The notes under the pieces are model-generated. The model saw only the letters and a program-made list of their open reading frames with translations. It was not told the origin of the DNA and did not search any database. This document shows, in pieces, positions 8,630 to 18,079 of a DNA stretch of 64,000 nucleotides (its first letter is position 1; each line of letters opens with the position of its first letter). The translations under genes and the position numbers were made by a program. Source of the stretch: CAWFLT01 sp963816795 (GTDB lineage: Bacteria; Acidobacteriota; Vicinamibacteria; Vicinamibacterales; SCN-69-37); the NCBI GenBank assembly GCA_963816795.1, contig CAWFLT010000008.1, forward strand, positions 101,283-165,282, in the 5' to 3' direction.

Positions 8630-9957
8630 GCAGCGCGCTGGCCATCGCCTCGGTCACGGCCGTGATGAAGAACCTGCTGGACAACGGCGTCATCAACGAC
8701 GACGTGGCGACGAGCGTGGGGACGGTCACGGTCAGCGCGCTCGCGCCCGACCTCGTGCCGGTGGACAACAACGCCGCCAGCCGGCTGAACCTGTTCCTCT
8801 ATCAGGTCACGCCGAACCCCGGCTGGCGCAACGCCGGCCTGCCGTCGCGTTCCGGCGCCGGCGATCGGCTCAGCAACCCGCCGCTCGCGCTCGACCTGCA
8901 CTACTTCCTCACCGCCTACGCGTCGCGCGATTTGCACGCCGAGATCCTGCTCGGCTACGGGATGCAGATCCTGCACGAGACGCCGGTGCTGGCGCGGCAG
9001 GGCATCCGGCGCGCCCTCGGCGTCGCCGACCTCGTGGAGAACCCGAACAGCGTGCTGCCCGCCGACCTCGTGAGCATCGCGCTGTCGGGCCTCGATGACC
9101 AGATCGAGTCGATCAAGATCACGCCGGCCGCGCTCGGCATCGAGGAGGTCTCGAAGCTGTGGTCGGCGTTCCAGAGCCACTACCGCCCGAGCGCCGGCTA
9201 CATCGCGTCGGTCGTGCTGATCGAAGCCACGAAGTCGACGCGGGCGCCGCTGCCCGTGCGGTCCCGCCAGCTGTACGTCGTGCCGTTCCGCGAGCCGGTC
9301 GTCGATCGCGTGCTGGCCGTGCCGCAGGCGAGCCCGGCGGCGCCGCCCGGGCCCGGGCCGATTCTCGCGCGGCACCTGCTCGGCGTCCGCGGGCAGCAGC
9401 TGAAGGGCCCGCACACGATCGTCCGCATCGACGGCGTCGACGCGCCGCCTCCCCTCTCCGTCGACGACACCACGATCGTCGTCGCGCCGCCGGCGGACGT
9501 CGCGGCGGGTGTGCACGCGCTGCAGGTCGTGCACGAGCAGCTCATGGGCGATCCGGCGGTGCCGCACGCCGGCGTCGCGTCGAACCTCGCGCCGTTCGTG
9601 CTGCACCCGGAGATCGTCGCGCCGCCGGTCTTTGCCGCGGGCGGCGATCAAGGCACGGTGCGGCTGACGGTCGATCCGCCCGTCGGGCCGAGGCAGCGCG
9701 TGCTGCTCCTGCTCAACGAGCGGATCGCGCCGTCGAGCCCGGCGGCCGATTCGCCCGCGATCCCGCGCGCGTTCAGCTTCGCGCTGCCGCCGCGTCCCGG
9801 CGAGAGCTCGCCGGGGCCGTCGGCGCAGATCGACATCGCGATCGCCGGCGTGTCGGCCGGCTCGTACCTCGTGCGCGTGCAGGTTGACGGCGCGGAAAGC
9901 CCGATCGCGGTGGACGGCGCGGGCCTCTACGCTTCGCCCTCGGTGGCCATCCCATGA
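8626..9957 (+). CDS. DUF4255 tail terminator/cap protein (Pvc16/Afp16-like)
   Basis: 443 residues from GTG 8626, overlapping the previous stop (GTGA). The N-terminal 190 residues are a DUF4255 (Pvc16 N-terminal) domain: ALAIASVTAVMKNLL, NNAASRLNLFLYQVTPNPGW, PPLALDLHYFLTAYASRDLHAE. In the Afp and PVC particles this protein caps the tube and sheath end and fixes tail length. The C-terminal half is rich in beta strands (LGVRGQQLKGPHTIVRIDG and similar), suggesting Ig-like domains. Notably this gene has no frame disturbance, although its neighbours on both sides do. Confidence 0.9.
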   Translation: MSSALAIASVTAVMKNLLDNGVINDDVATSVGTVTVSALAPDLVPVDNNAASRLNLFLYQVTPNPGWRNAGLPSRSGAGDRLSNPPLALDLHYFLTAYASRDLHAEILLGYGMQILHETPVLARQGIRRALGVADLVENPNSVLPADLVSIALSGLDDQIESIKITPAALGIEEVSKLWSAFQSHYRPSAGYIASVVLIEATKSTRAPLPVRSRQLYVVPFREPVVDRVLAVPQASPAAPPGPGPILARHLLGVRGQQLKGPHTIVRIDGVDAPPPLSVDDTTIVVAPPADVAAGVHALQVVHEQLMGDPAVPHAGVASNLAPFVLHPEIVAPPVFAAGGDQGTVRLTVDPPVGPRQRVLLLLNERIAPSSPAADSPAIPRAFSFALPPRPGESSPGPSAQIDIAIAGVSAGSYLVRVQVDGAESPIAVDGAGLYASPSVAIP

Positions 9958-11896
9958 GACCCGATCGCGCGGCATGGACGGAGGCAAATCAGCGCTACCT
10001 GATGGCGCGTCTCGCGTGCGTCCGCGCCTGCCTGACCCGATCTCCGGGCGCCGAGGGCGAGTCGGCGGCGGATGCGCTCGCGGCCGAGGCCGATCGCGCG
10101 CGGCAGGCCATGCCGTCGCCGGCGGCGCTCGACATCGTCGTCTCCCTCTTCGGCCTGTCGCCGTTCGAGCGCGACGTGCTGCTGCTTTGCGCCGGCGTCG
10201 AGCTGGACGGGGCATTCGCGGCCGACGCCGGCGGCGGCCGCTTCGCGCCGACCTTCAGCCTCGCGCTCAGCGCGGTCCCCGGCGCGCACTGGAGCGCGCT
10301 CACGCCGGCCGCGCCGCTCCGACAGTGGCGGCTGATCGACGTCGGCGCCGGCGAGGCGATCACGACCAGCCCGCTGCGCATCGACGAACGCATCCTGCAC
10401 TTTCTGGCCGGCATCTCGCACCAGGACGACCGGCTGCATGGCGTGATACAGATCGAGCGCCCTCCGGCCGATCTGCCCGAATCGCATCGCGACGTCGCGC
10501 GGCAACTCACCGCGTTTCTGACAACGACGTGGCCGACGGGCGCGCCGACGGTGCATCTCGGCGGCGAGGACCACGCCGGCGGGTTGGCCGCGGCGGCGGC
10601 CGGCTGCGCGGACGCGGGGCTCGGCCTGTCGGTGATGAAAGCGTCGGCAGTACCGGCGATCGCGGCCGATCGCGATCGCCTGCTCCGGCTGGTCGAGCGC
10701 GAGTGCCTGCTCACGCGCACGGCGCTCCTGCTGCAAGGCGAGGGCGGCGAACTGCCCGAGGCGGCCCAGGCCTTCGTCGAGCAGGCGCAGTGTCAGGTGC
10801 TGCTGGCGCGCTGTCACGTGCCGGCACACGCCGCGCTGCGGCCGGTCACGGTCGACGTCAACCGCCCGACCCGCGACGAGCAGCTCGATCTCTGGACGCG
10901 GTCGCTCGGATCGGCGGCGGTCGGCCTCAATGGCGCGCTCGACCGGCTCGTCTCCCACTTCGACCTGACGGCGCCGGCGATCGAAGCCGCGGCCGCGCAT
11001 GCGATCGCGCACCCTGACGAGCCGGCGGCGGCACGGACGGCGCGGCTCTGGCACGCGTGCCGCGCCGGATCGCGGGTCCGGCTCGACGATCTCGCGCAGC
11101 GCATCGAGACCTCGGCCGGGTGGGACGATCTCGTCCTGCCGCCCGCGCAGCTCGCCGCACTGCGCGAGATGGCGGCGCAGGTCCGGCATCGCCATCGCGT
11201 GTATCGACGCGTGGGGCATCGGCGGCGGCGAGCGCGCGCGGCCTCGGCATCAGCGCGCTGTTCGCCGGGCCGAGCGGCACCGGCAAGACGCTGGCGGCCG
11301 AGGTGCATCGCCAGCGATCTGCAGCTCGATCTGTACCGCATCGATCTCAGCCAGGTCGTGAGCAAGTACATCGGCGAGACGGAGAAGAACCTGCGGCGCG
11401 TCTTCGACGCCGCCGAAGCCGGCGGCGCGGTGCTGCTCTTCGACGAGGCCGACGCGCTGTTCGGCAAGCGCAGCGAGGTCAAGGACAGCCACGATCGCTA
11501 CGCCAACATCGAGGTCAGCTACCTGCTGCAGCGCATGGAGGCGTACCGCGGGCTGGCGATCCTCACGACCAACATGAAGACCGCGCTCGACGACGCCTTC
11601 CTGCGCCGCCTCCGCTTCGTCGTCCAGTTCCCGTTCCCGGACGCCGCGCAGCGCGCCGAGATCTGGCGGCGCGTGTTCCCGGCGGCGACGCCGGTCGAGC
11701 CGGCTCGACTTCGCGCGGCTGGCGCGGCTCAACGTCGCCGGCGGCAACATCCGCAACATCGCGCTGCACGCGGCGTTCCTGGCCGCCGACGGCGGACGGG
11801 CCGGTGACGATGGCGCACCTGCTGCGAGCGGCGCGCAGCGAGTACGCGAAGCTCGATCGGCCGCCGACCGATGCGGAGATCGCGGGATGGACATGA
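9954..11896 (+). CDS. eCIS AAA+ ATPase (Pvc15/Afp15-like), frameshifted in the AAA core
   Basis: Starts at ATG 9954 (ATGA overlap with DUF4255). The first 420 residues are one clean frame with the helical N-terminal domain (FGLSPFERDVLLLCAGVELD). The AAA core follows: WGIGGGERA, Walker A FAGPSGTGKT, IGETEKNLRRVFDAAE, Walker B VLLFDEADALFGKR, then LTTNMKTALDDAFLRRLRF and NIRNIALHAAFLAA. Single-base insertions at about 11206, 11244, 11304, 11699 and 11800 put Walker A in a different frame from Walker B. In eCIS this ATPase is needed for particle assembly or cargo loading rather than tube recycling. Reading across frames gives a complete family-length protein of about 645 residues. Confidence 0.9.
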
Positions 11897-12151
11897 GGCC
11901 GGACGTCGAGATCCACATCGACACGCTCGCGATCGACGGCGTCAGCGAGCGCGATGCCGCGCGCGCCGGCGACGCGATCCAGCGCGAGCTGACGCGCCTG
12001 ATCGGGGCTGAGCCGTTGCCGGCGGACATGGCGCCGCGCGCCATCGATCGGCTCGACGCCGGGCGCGCTGCCGGTGCCGGCGTCGGCGCCGCCGGCGGCC
12101 ATCGGCCGCGCGGTCGCCGCGGCGGTGCACGGCGGGCTGGTGCGGCCATGA
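11887..12151 (+). CDS. small eCIS protein of unknown function, one frameshift
   Basis: About 87 residues: MRPDVEIHIDTLAIDGVSER, a helical middle (AIQRELTRLIGAEPLP), then after an extra base near 12060 ALPVPASAPPAAIGRAVAAA and HGGLVRP. It overlaps the ATPase at its start and the next gene at its stop (ATGA). Small proteins with an IHIDTLALDG-like opening recur after the ATPase gene in eCIS loci (from memory). No function is known. Confidence 0.6.
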
Positions 12152-12810
12152 CGACGTTTCCCGAACTCGCCGCGGCTGCTCAAAGGCGGGCTCGTCCTCG
12201 TCGATCCGGAATCGCAGTCGCCGGAGCGGGTGATCGCGCTGCAGTACAACCCGGACACGCTGACGCGGACGCTGCCGCCGCAGGCGATCGCCGACAGCGA
12301 GCGATCGGTCCGAGGCGCTGCGGCTGCAAGGGCCCGCCGGTCGAGACGATCAAGCTCGACGGCCGAGATCGACGCCACCGATCAGCTCGAGTTCCCGGAC
12401 CTGAACGGGCCGGCGGTCGAGTCCGGGCTCCACCGCGGAGCTCGCGGCGCTCGAGACGCTGCTCCATCCGACGAGCGACCAGCTCGTCAGCAACAACACG
12501 CTCGCCGGCCTCGGCACGCTCGAGATCGCGCCGATCGAGACGCCGCTCACGCTCTTCGTCTGGAGCAAGCTGCGCATCGTCCCGGTGCGCATCACCGATC
12601 TCAGCATCACCGAAGAGGCGTTCGACCCGACGCTCAACCCGATCCGCGCGAAGGTCAGCCTCGGGATGCGGGTGCTGACGGTCAACGACCTCGGCTTCGA
12701 TCACCGCGGCGGGCAGCATCTTCATGGCCTATCAGCGCGCGAAGGAACAGCTCGCCGGCGCGTATCGATCGGCCGCGCTCAGCGCGCTCGGCCTCGGGAG
12801 GCTGCCATGA
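12148..12810 (+). CDS. tube cap/initiator protein (Afp7/Pvc7-like), frameshifted
   Basis: Read across frames: MTTFPEL, LLKGGLVLVDPESQSPERVI, ALQYNPDTLTRTLPPQA, VETIKLDAEIDATDQLEFPD, LAALETLLHP, then a long clean stretch SNNTLAGLGTLEIAPIETPL to LSITEEAFDPTLNPIRAKVS and FMAYQRAKEQLAG. This is the protein that links the inner tube to the hub in eCIS particles, about 220 residues. Frame changes are near 12170, 12309, 12361, 12432 and 12717. Start and stop both overlap neighbours (ATGA), so it is translated within the operon. Confidence 0.75.
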
Positions 12811-13170
12811 ACGACCCGGTCAAGCAGTTGCTGATGGGGCCGGCGCTCGAGCTGACGCTCTATCCGCCGGGCAGCCGGTATTACGGCATCGCGACCGTCG
12901 AGCTGGTGCTGCCGGACGGGCGCGACGTGCGGTACCTGCGCCGGCGCTTCCTGCCCGATCCCGGAGCGCTCGTCGCTGCTCGGGCAGTCATCGCGTCGCC
13001 GACGGCGATCGGCTCGACCATCTCGCCGCGCGCTATCTCGGCGATCCGCTGCAGTCCTGGCGGATCTGCGACGCGAACCTCACGCTCCGCCTCGAGGCGC
13101 TGGTCGCGAGACGGGCCGGCAGATCCGCATCACGCTGCCGGCCGGCGTGCCGGGCGCGCCCAATGCTTAA
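12807..13170 (+). CDS. LysM-like baseplate connector protein, frameshifted
   Basis: Starts MNDPVKQLLMGPALELTLYP, continues TVELVLPDGRDVRYLRRRFL, then across frames VADGDRLDHLAARYLGDP, QSWRICDANLTLRLEAL and RQIRITLPAGVPGAPNA. The DRLDHLAARYLGDPxxxWRIxDAN block is the LysM-type fold used in phage and eCIS baseplates to connect tube cap and hub. Expected length about 120 residues. Frame changes are near 12965, 12985 and 13108. It overlaps the hub gene by eight bases (start at 13163). Confidence 0.75.
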
Positions 13171-14308
13171 GGGCATCCACCTCACGCTGCTGATCGGCCC
13201 GGTCGTGCCGCTGCCGGCGCCGCGCATCGTGCTCGACGCGCTGCAGAGCGTCAAGGTCACGAGCAGCGCCGGCGCGAGCGGCGCCAGCGGCTTCCAGCTG
13301 ACGTTCACGTTCAGCGCCGACTCGCCGCTGCACACGATCTTCCTGCTCGCCGGCGGCCAGACGCCGCTGCTTGCGCGTGGTGATCATCGTCACGATCAAC
13401 TCGGTGCCGCAGGTGCTGATGGACGGCGTGATGACGAATCACCAGATCCAGGCCGCGGCCGGCGGCGGGCCAGTCGACGCTGACGGTCATGGGCAAGGAC
13501 CTGACCAAGGTGATGGACCTGCAGGACTTCAGCGGCCTGCCGTACCCGGCGATGCCGGTCGAGGCGCGCGTCGCGCTGATCCTCGCCAAGTACGCGATGT
13601 TCGGCATGATCCCGCTCATCGTCCCGACGCTCGTTCACCGACGTGCCGATGCCGACCGACCGCATCCCGACGCACGAGGGCACCGACCTCGCGTACATCG
13701 AACGGCTCGCGCGCGAGATCGGCTACGTCTTCTACATCGAGCCCGGGCCGGCGCCGGGCACGAACATCGCCTACTTCGGGCCGCCGATCAAGATCGGCGT
13801 GCCGCAGCCGGCGCTCAACATCGACATGGACGCGCACACCAACGTCGAGTCGCTGTCGTTCCGCTTCGAGACCGCGGAGACGTCGCTGCCGATCGTGATC
13901 ATCCAGAACGCCGCTCACGCGCGTGCCGATTCCGATCCCGATCCCCAACCTCAACCCGCTGCAGCCGCCGCTCGGCGGCGATCCCGCCGCCGATCACGAA
14001 CATCACGGTGCTGCGCGACACGGCCAAGCTGTCCCGATGGCGCAGGCGCTCGGCCGCGGCGTCGCGGCGGCGTCGCGGTCGCAGGACGCCGTCACCGGCC
14101 AACGGCATCGCTCGACGTGCTGCGCTACGGCCGCGTGCTGCAGGCGCGCGGCAGCTCGTCGGCGTGCGCGGCGCCGGCCTCGCGTTCGACGGCCTCTACT
14201 ACGTCGAGCAGCGTCACGCAGCACGCTCAAGCGCGGCGAGTTCAAGCAGAGCTTCACGCTGTCGCGCAACGGGCATCGTCTCGCTCACTGCCGGCGGTGC
14301 CGGCATGA
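13163..14308 (+). CDS. baseplate hub protein (gpD/gp27-like), frameshifted
   Basis: Starts MLKGIHLTLLIGPVVPLPAP. Later blocks are VTSSAGASGASGFQLTFTFS, IIVTINSVPQVLMDGVMTN, LTVMGKDLTKVMDLQDF, THEGTDLAYIERLAREIGYV, FYIEPGPAPGTNIAYFGPPI, then LDVLRYGRVLQARG and a terminal block LTPAVPA. This is the phage late-control D/gp27 family, the trimeric hub at the tube tip. It spreads over all three frames with at least eight switches (for example near 13373, 13468, 13634 and 13918). About 380 residues if repaired. The spike gene begins inside its stop codon (ATGA). Confidence 0.8.
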
Positions 14309-14825
14309 GCACCGGGCAGCTACTTCGGCAAGTACCGCGGCATGGTGCTGAACAACATCGACCCGATGCAGATGGGCCGCCTGCAGGTGCAGGTGCCCGA
14401 CGTCACCGGCCTGATGCCGGCGACCTGGGCGATGCCGTGCGTGCCGGTCGCCGGCATCCAGAACGGGCATGTTCGCGCTGCCGCCGATCGGCTCCGGCGT
14501 CTGGATCGAGTTCGAGCAGGGCGACCCCGACTATCCGATCTGGGTCGGCTGCTTCTGGGGCAGCGCGCGCCGAGGTGCCGGCGCTGGCGCGGCTGACGCC
14601 GCCGGGCGTGCCGGCGATCACGCTGCAGACGCCGCTGCAGAACGGCCTGACGCATCAGCGACCTGCCCGGGCCCGACCGGCGGGATCATGCTCAAGAGCG
14701 CCGACCGGCGCGACGCTCATCGTCAACGACACCGGCATCTACATCCAGAACGGCAAGGGCGCGTCGATCGTGCATGACCGGCCCGACGGTGACCGATCAA
14801 CGCCGGCGCGCTGACGGTCGTCTGA
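14305..14825 (+). CDS. gp5/VgrG-like spike protein, frameshifted
   Basis: Starts MSTGQ, then YFGKYRGMVLNNIDPMQMGR, LQVQVPDVTGLMPATWAMPC, an OB-fold (FALPPIGSGVWIEFEQGDPD, YPIWVGCFWGSA) and a C-terminal beta-helix part (GGIMLKSATGATLIVNDTGI). This is the trimeric spike that, with PAAR, pierces the target membrane. Short length (about 170 residues) is usual for split eCIS spikes. Frame changes near 14321, 14467, 14573, 14660, 14702 and 14795. Predicted start ATG 14305 overlaps the hub stop. Confidence 0.85.
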
Positions 14826-14836
14826 CGGAGCGCGCG

Positions 14837-15159
14837 ATGCCCGGCCCCCTGCTCCACCTCGGCGCCACGGTGCTGTGCAGCCACGGCGGCCAGGCCAGCC
14901 GACGGCGCCGAACCCGCGCGTGCTGGTCGTCGGGCCAGCCGGTCGCGACGATGGCCGCGCCGTACACGGTCGCCGGCTGCGCGTTCGTGCCGCCGGGCGG
15001 CAACGGCCCGTGCGTGACGGCGCAGTGGGTCGTCGCGGCGACGCGCGTGCTCGTCGCCGGCCAGCCGGCCGTGCTGCTCGACAGCCAGGCGATCTGCGCG
15101 CCGACCGGCACGCCGCTGCTCGCCGGTCGATGGCGCAGACGCGCGTGATCGGGAGCTGA
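14837..15159 (+). CDS. PAAR-type spike tip protein, frameshifted
   Basis: MPGPLLHLGATVLCSHGGQA is the opening of PAAR-like (DUF4280-type) tip proteins. It continues VATMAAPYTVAGCAFVPPGG, NGPCVTAQWVVAATRVLVAG and LLDSQAICAPTGTPLL, with the cysteines and histidine expected to hold a metal at the spike point. About 107 residues. The stretch 14900-14935 and the C-terminal 12 residues (MAQTRVIGS) are in other frames because of single-base indels. It lies 11 bp after the spike gene. Confidence 0.85.
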
Positions 15160-15162
15160 GCC

Positions 15163-15533
15163 ATGCACGTCGACTTTCCCGTATCACGTCGACGGCCGCG
15201 GCCGCACCGCGCAGGCCGGACGACGACGGCGCACGTCCGCGACCTGATCGAGCAGGTGCTGTTCACGGCGCCGGGCGAGCGCGTCAACCGGCCCGACTTC
15301 GGCACGCGGCCTGCTGCAGCTCGTCTTCGCGCCGAACAGCGACGAGCTGGCGGCCACGCTCCAGCTGCTGGTGCAGGGCGCGCTGCAGCAGTGGCTCGGC
15401 GAGCTGATCCGCGTCGAGGGCGTCGCCGCCGAGAGCCGACGACGCGACGCTCACGGTCGACGTGCGCTACACGCGTGCTCGCGCACGCGGCGAGACGGCG
15501 ACGGCGCGAGCTTCACGCAGAGGTGCCGCATGA
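15163..15533 (+). CDS. gp25-like baseplate wedge protein, frameshifted
   Basis: Starts MHVDFP and, across frames, gives YHVDGRGR, AHVRDLIEQVLFTAPGERVN, RPDFGTGLLQLVFAPNSDEL, AATLQLLVQGALQQWLGELI and LTVDVRYTVLAHGET. The RDLIEQVLFTxPGER and F-PN---L motifs define the GPW/gp25 family, the core wedge subunit that starts sheath polymerisation. Extra bases after CCC near 15181 and near 15214, 15227, 15310 and 15436 break the frame. About 120 residues. The next gene begins inside its 3' end. Confidence 0.85.
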
Positions 15534-18076
15534 TGCGGCGCAGTACGTCTGCCAGGCGCCGAGCCGCGTCGATGCGCTGCGCGACGCGGCGCTGGTCAGC
15601 CCGCCGCGGCTGCTGAACGGCATCGACTTCCTCGAGGTCGCGGCCGAGCCAGCGGCGGCTCGACGTGCACTTCGTGCACGACCTCGGCGCTCGTGCCGGC
15701 GGCGCCGCTGACGCGCGGCCAACGTCGAGATCCGCGGCGGCGTGCGGGTCCGCGATCCGCGGGTCACTGCGGTGTCGCGCTGCGAGCGACGACGTGCTGC
15801 TCGGTCGACGGTCGCGACGCGCCGGCGACTTCTCGCCCTACACGCTGCGGCTCGTCGCAGTCGCCGGCGCGGCGACGACCGCCCGACGGGCATCGACCCG
15901 GCTGCTGGCGCAGATCGAGTTCTCGCTTCAAGGTCGACTGCCCGAGCGACTTCGACTGCCGCGAGCCGAGCGCGAGTGCCCGCCGGCGCCGCAGCCGGCG
16001 CCGGCGATCGACTACCTGGCGCGCGACTACGCCGAGCTTCCGCCGCCTGATGCTCGATCGGCTGTCGGCGCTGATGCCGGACTGGCGCGAGCGCAACCCG
16101 GCCGACCTCTGGCGTCGCGCTCGCCGAAGCGGTGGCGTTCCGCGGCCGACGAGCTGACGCTACTACCAGGACGCCGTCGCGACCGAGGCCTACCTCGGCA
16201 CGGCGCGCACAGCGCGTCTCGGTGCGGCGCCACACGCGGCTGCTCGACTACGCCGTTCCACGACGGCTGCAACGCGCGCGCGTGGGTCGCGTTCGAGGTC
16301 GACGCGGCCGATGGCTGACGCTGCCCGGGCTGCGACGCCGACACCGGTCTCGGCGGCACGCGCTGCTGACGCACGTGCCGGGCTGCCCGCGCATCGGCGA
16401 CGACGCGACGACCGCGCTCGACGCCGGCGCCAGCCGTTCGAGCTGCTGCACGACCGTCACGCTGCTACGGCCGGCGCACAACCGCATCGCGTTCTACACC
16501 TGGAGCGACGACGAGTGCTGCCTGCCGCAGAGGCGCCACGCCGGCGCTACCTGCGCGACGACGACGGCGACCGACTGCAGCTGCGCGCCGGGCGACGTGC
16601 TGATCCTCGAGCAGCGCCGCAGCCCGGCCACCGGCCTCGCGGAGCGATGCCGATCGCCAGCGCCATGCGTCGCTGACCGCGTCGATCCGAGCGCTGACGT
16701 CGGCGTGCGCGCCGCGTGCGTCGATCCGGCTCGACCGACACGGCGCTTCGTCGAGATCGCGCTGGGACGCCGCCGACGCGCTGCCGTTCGCGCTCTGCCT
16801 CTCGAGCACGGCGTTCGATCGGCGGTCGCCGCTGGTCGCGCGACGATGGCGCGCGCGCTCGGCAACGTCGCGCTGGCCGACCACGGCGAGCACGCGCGCC
16901 GCGAGGCCGACGCTCGGACAGCGCTGACCTGCGCGGCCGCGTGCCGCGCTACCGGCCGCTCGTGCCCGACACGATCCAGTCGCGCCGCTCACGCAGCAGG
17001 CGCGCGTGCGGCTCGCCGGCACCGGCGCGGCTGGCTGCTGGTCGACCCGACGGCGCCGGCCGCGCTCGGCGCTGCGCTGCGACATGGCCGACGTCCGCCC
17101 GGCGCTCGACGTGCTGCAGCGACGGCGACGCGGCGCTGGACGGCGCGGCGCGACCTGCTCGCGCAGCGGCCGCTTCGCCGCCGAGTTCGTCGTCGAGACC
17201 GAAGACGACGGCCGCGCCGTGCTGCGCTTCGGCGACGGCGTCGAACGGCCGCGCGCCGCCGGCCGGCGACGGCGCTCGACCGCGCGCTACGCATCGGCAA
17301 CGGCATCGGCCGGCAACGTCGGCGCCGACGCGATCGTCCGTGCTGGCGACCGCGATCGCCGGCATCACGCGCGTGCGCAATCCGCTGCCGGCGGCCGGCG
17401 GCGTCGATCCGCAGCCGCTGTCGCAGGCGCAGCTGTACGCGCCGCAGGCCTTCCGGCGCCAGGAGCGCGCGGTCACCGCCGGCCGACTACGCGGCGGTGG
17501 CCGAGCGCCATCCGCGACGTGCAGCGCGCCGTCGCCACGCGGCGCTGGACCGGCAGCTGGTACACGATGTTCGTCACCGTCGACCGGCGCGGCGGCGACG
17601 CGCGTCGACGCCGCGTTCGAAGCGCGAGCTGCGCGCACTTCCTCGAGCGCTACCGGCTGGCCGGGCACGACGTCGAGATCGACGCGCCGCGCTTCGTCGC
17701 CGCTCGACATCGCGCTGCGACGTCTGCGCCACGCCGGGCTACTTCGCGGCCGACGTCGAGCGCCGCCTGCTCGACGTCGTTCAGCGCCCGCGCGCTGCCC
17801 GACGGCAGCACGCGGCTTCTTCCACCCCGACAACGTTCACGTTCGGCGCAGCCGGTCTACCTGAGCGCGATCGATCGCCGCGCGCGATGCAGGTGCCGGG
17901 CGTCGCGTACGGTCGACGCCGGCGCGCTTCCAGCGGCTCGGCCGCAACCCGCGCAGAGCGAGATCGACGACGGCGCGCATCACCGATGGCGCGGCTCGAG
18001 ATCGCGCGGCTCGACAACGACCCGAACGCGCCCGAGAACGGCCGCCTCGAGTTCGACGTGCGACGGCGGAGCCTGA
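15523..18076 (+). CDS. baseplate J-like protein 1 (Afp11-like), heavily frameshifted
   Basis: From GTG 15523: VPHDAAQYVCQAPSRVDALR, NGIDFLEV, later IDYLARDYASFRRLMLDRLS, ALMPDWRERNPADLGVALAE, YYQDAVATEAYLGTARQR and HTRLLDYAFHDGCNARAWVA, ending NDPNAPENGRLEF. This is the 'putative baseplate assembly protein' family of about 840 residues that forms the wedge. Single-base insertions occur about every 40-80 bp (16037, 16112, 16144, 16159, 16212, 16253 among others), so no frame runs far. The order of blocks is complete. A start at ATG 15530 would be in the wrong frame for the conserved N-terminus. Confidence 0.8.
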
Positions 18077-18079
18077 GCG

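Noticed and set aside
7839..9957. A single 673-residue protein spanning the proline-rich gene and DUF4255
   Set aside because: The first 230 residues of that frame are arginine-rich shadow. GTG 8626 overlapping the previous stop gives the standard DUF4255 N-terminus.
8599..10215. Long minus-strand open frame opposite DUF4255
   Set aside because: It mirrors codon structure of the plus-strand gene (arginine- and aspartate-rich shadow) and has no motif. Same for 25138-27255, 28346-29884, 46099-47682 and 3377-4528 on the minus strand.
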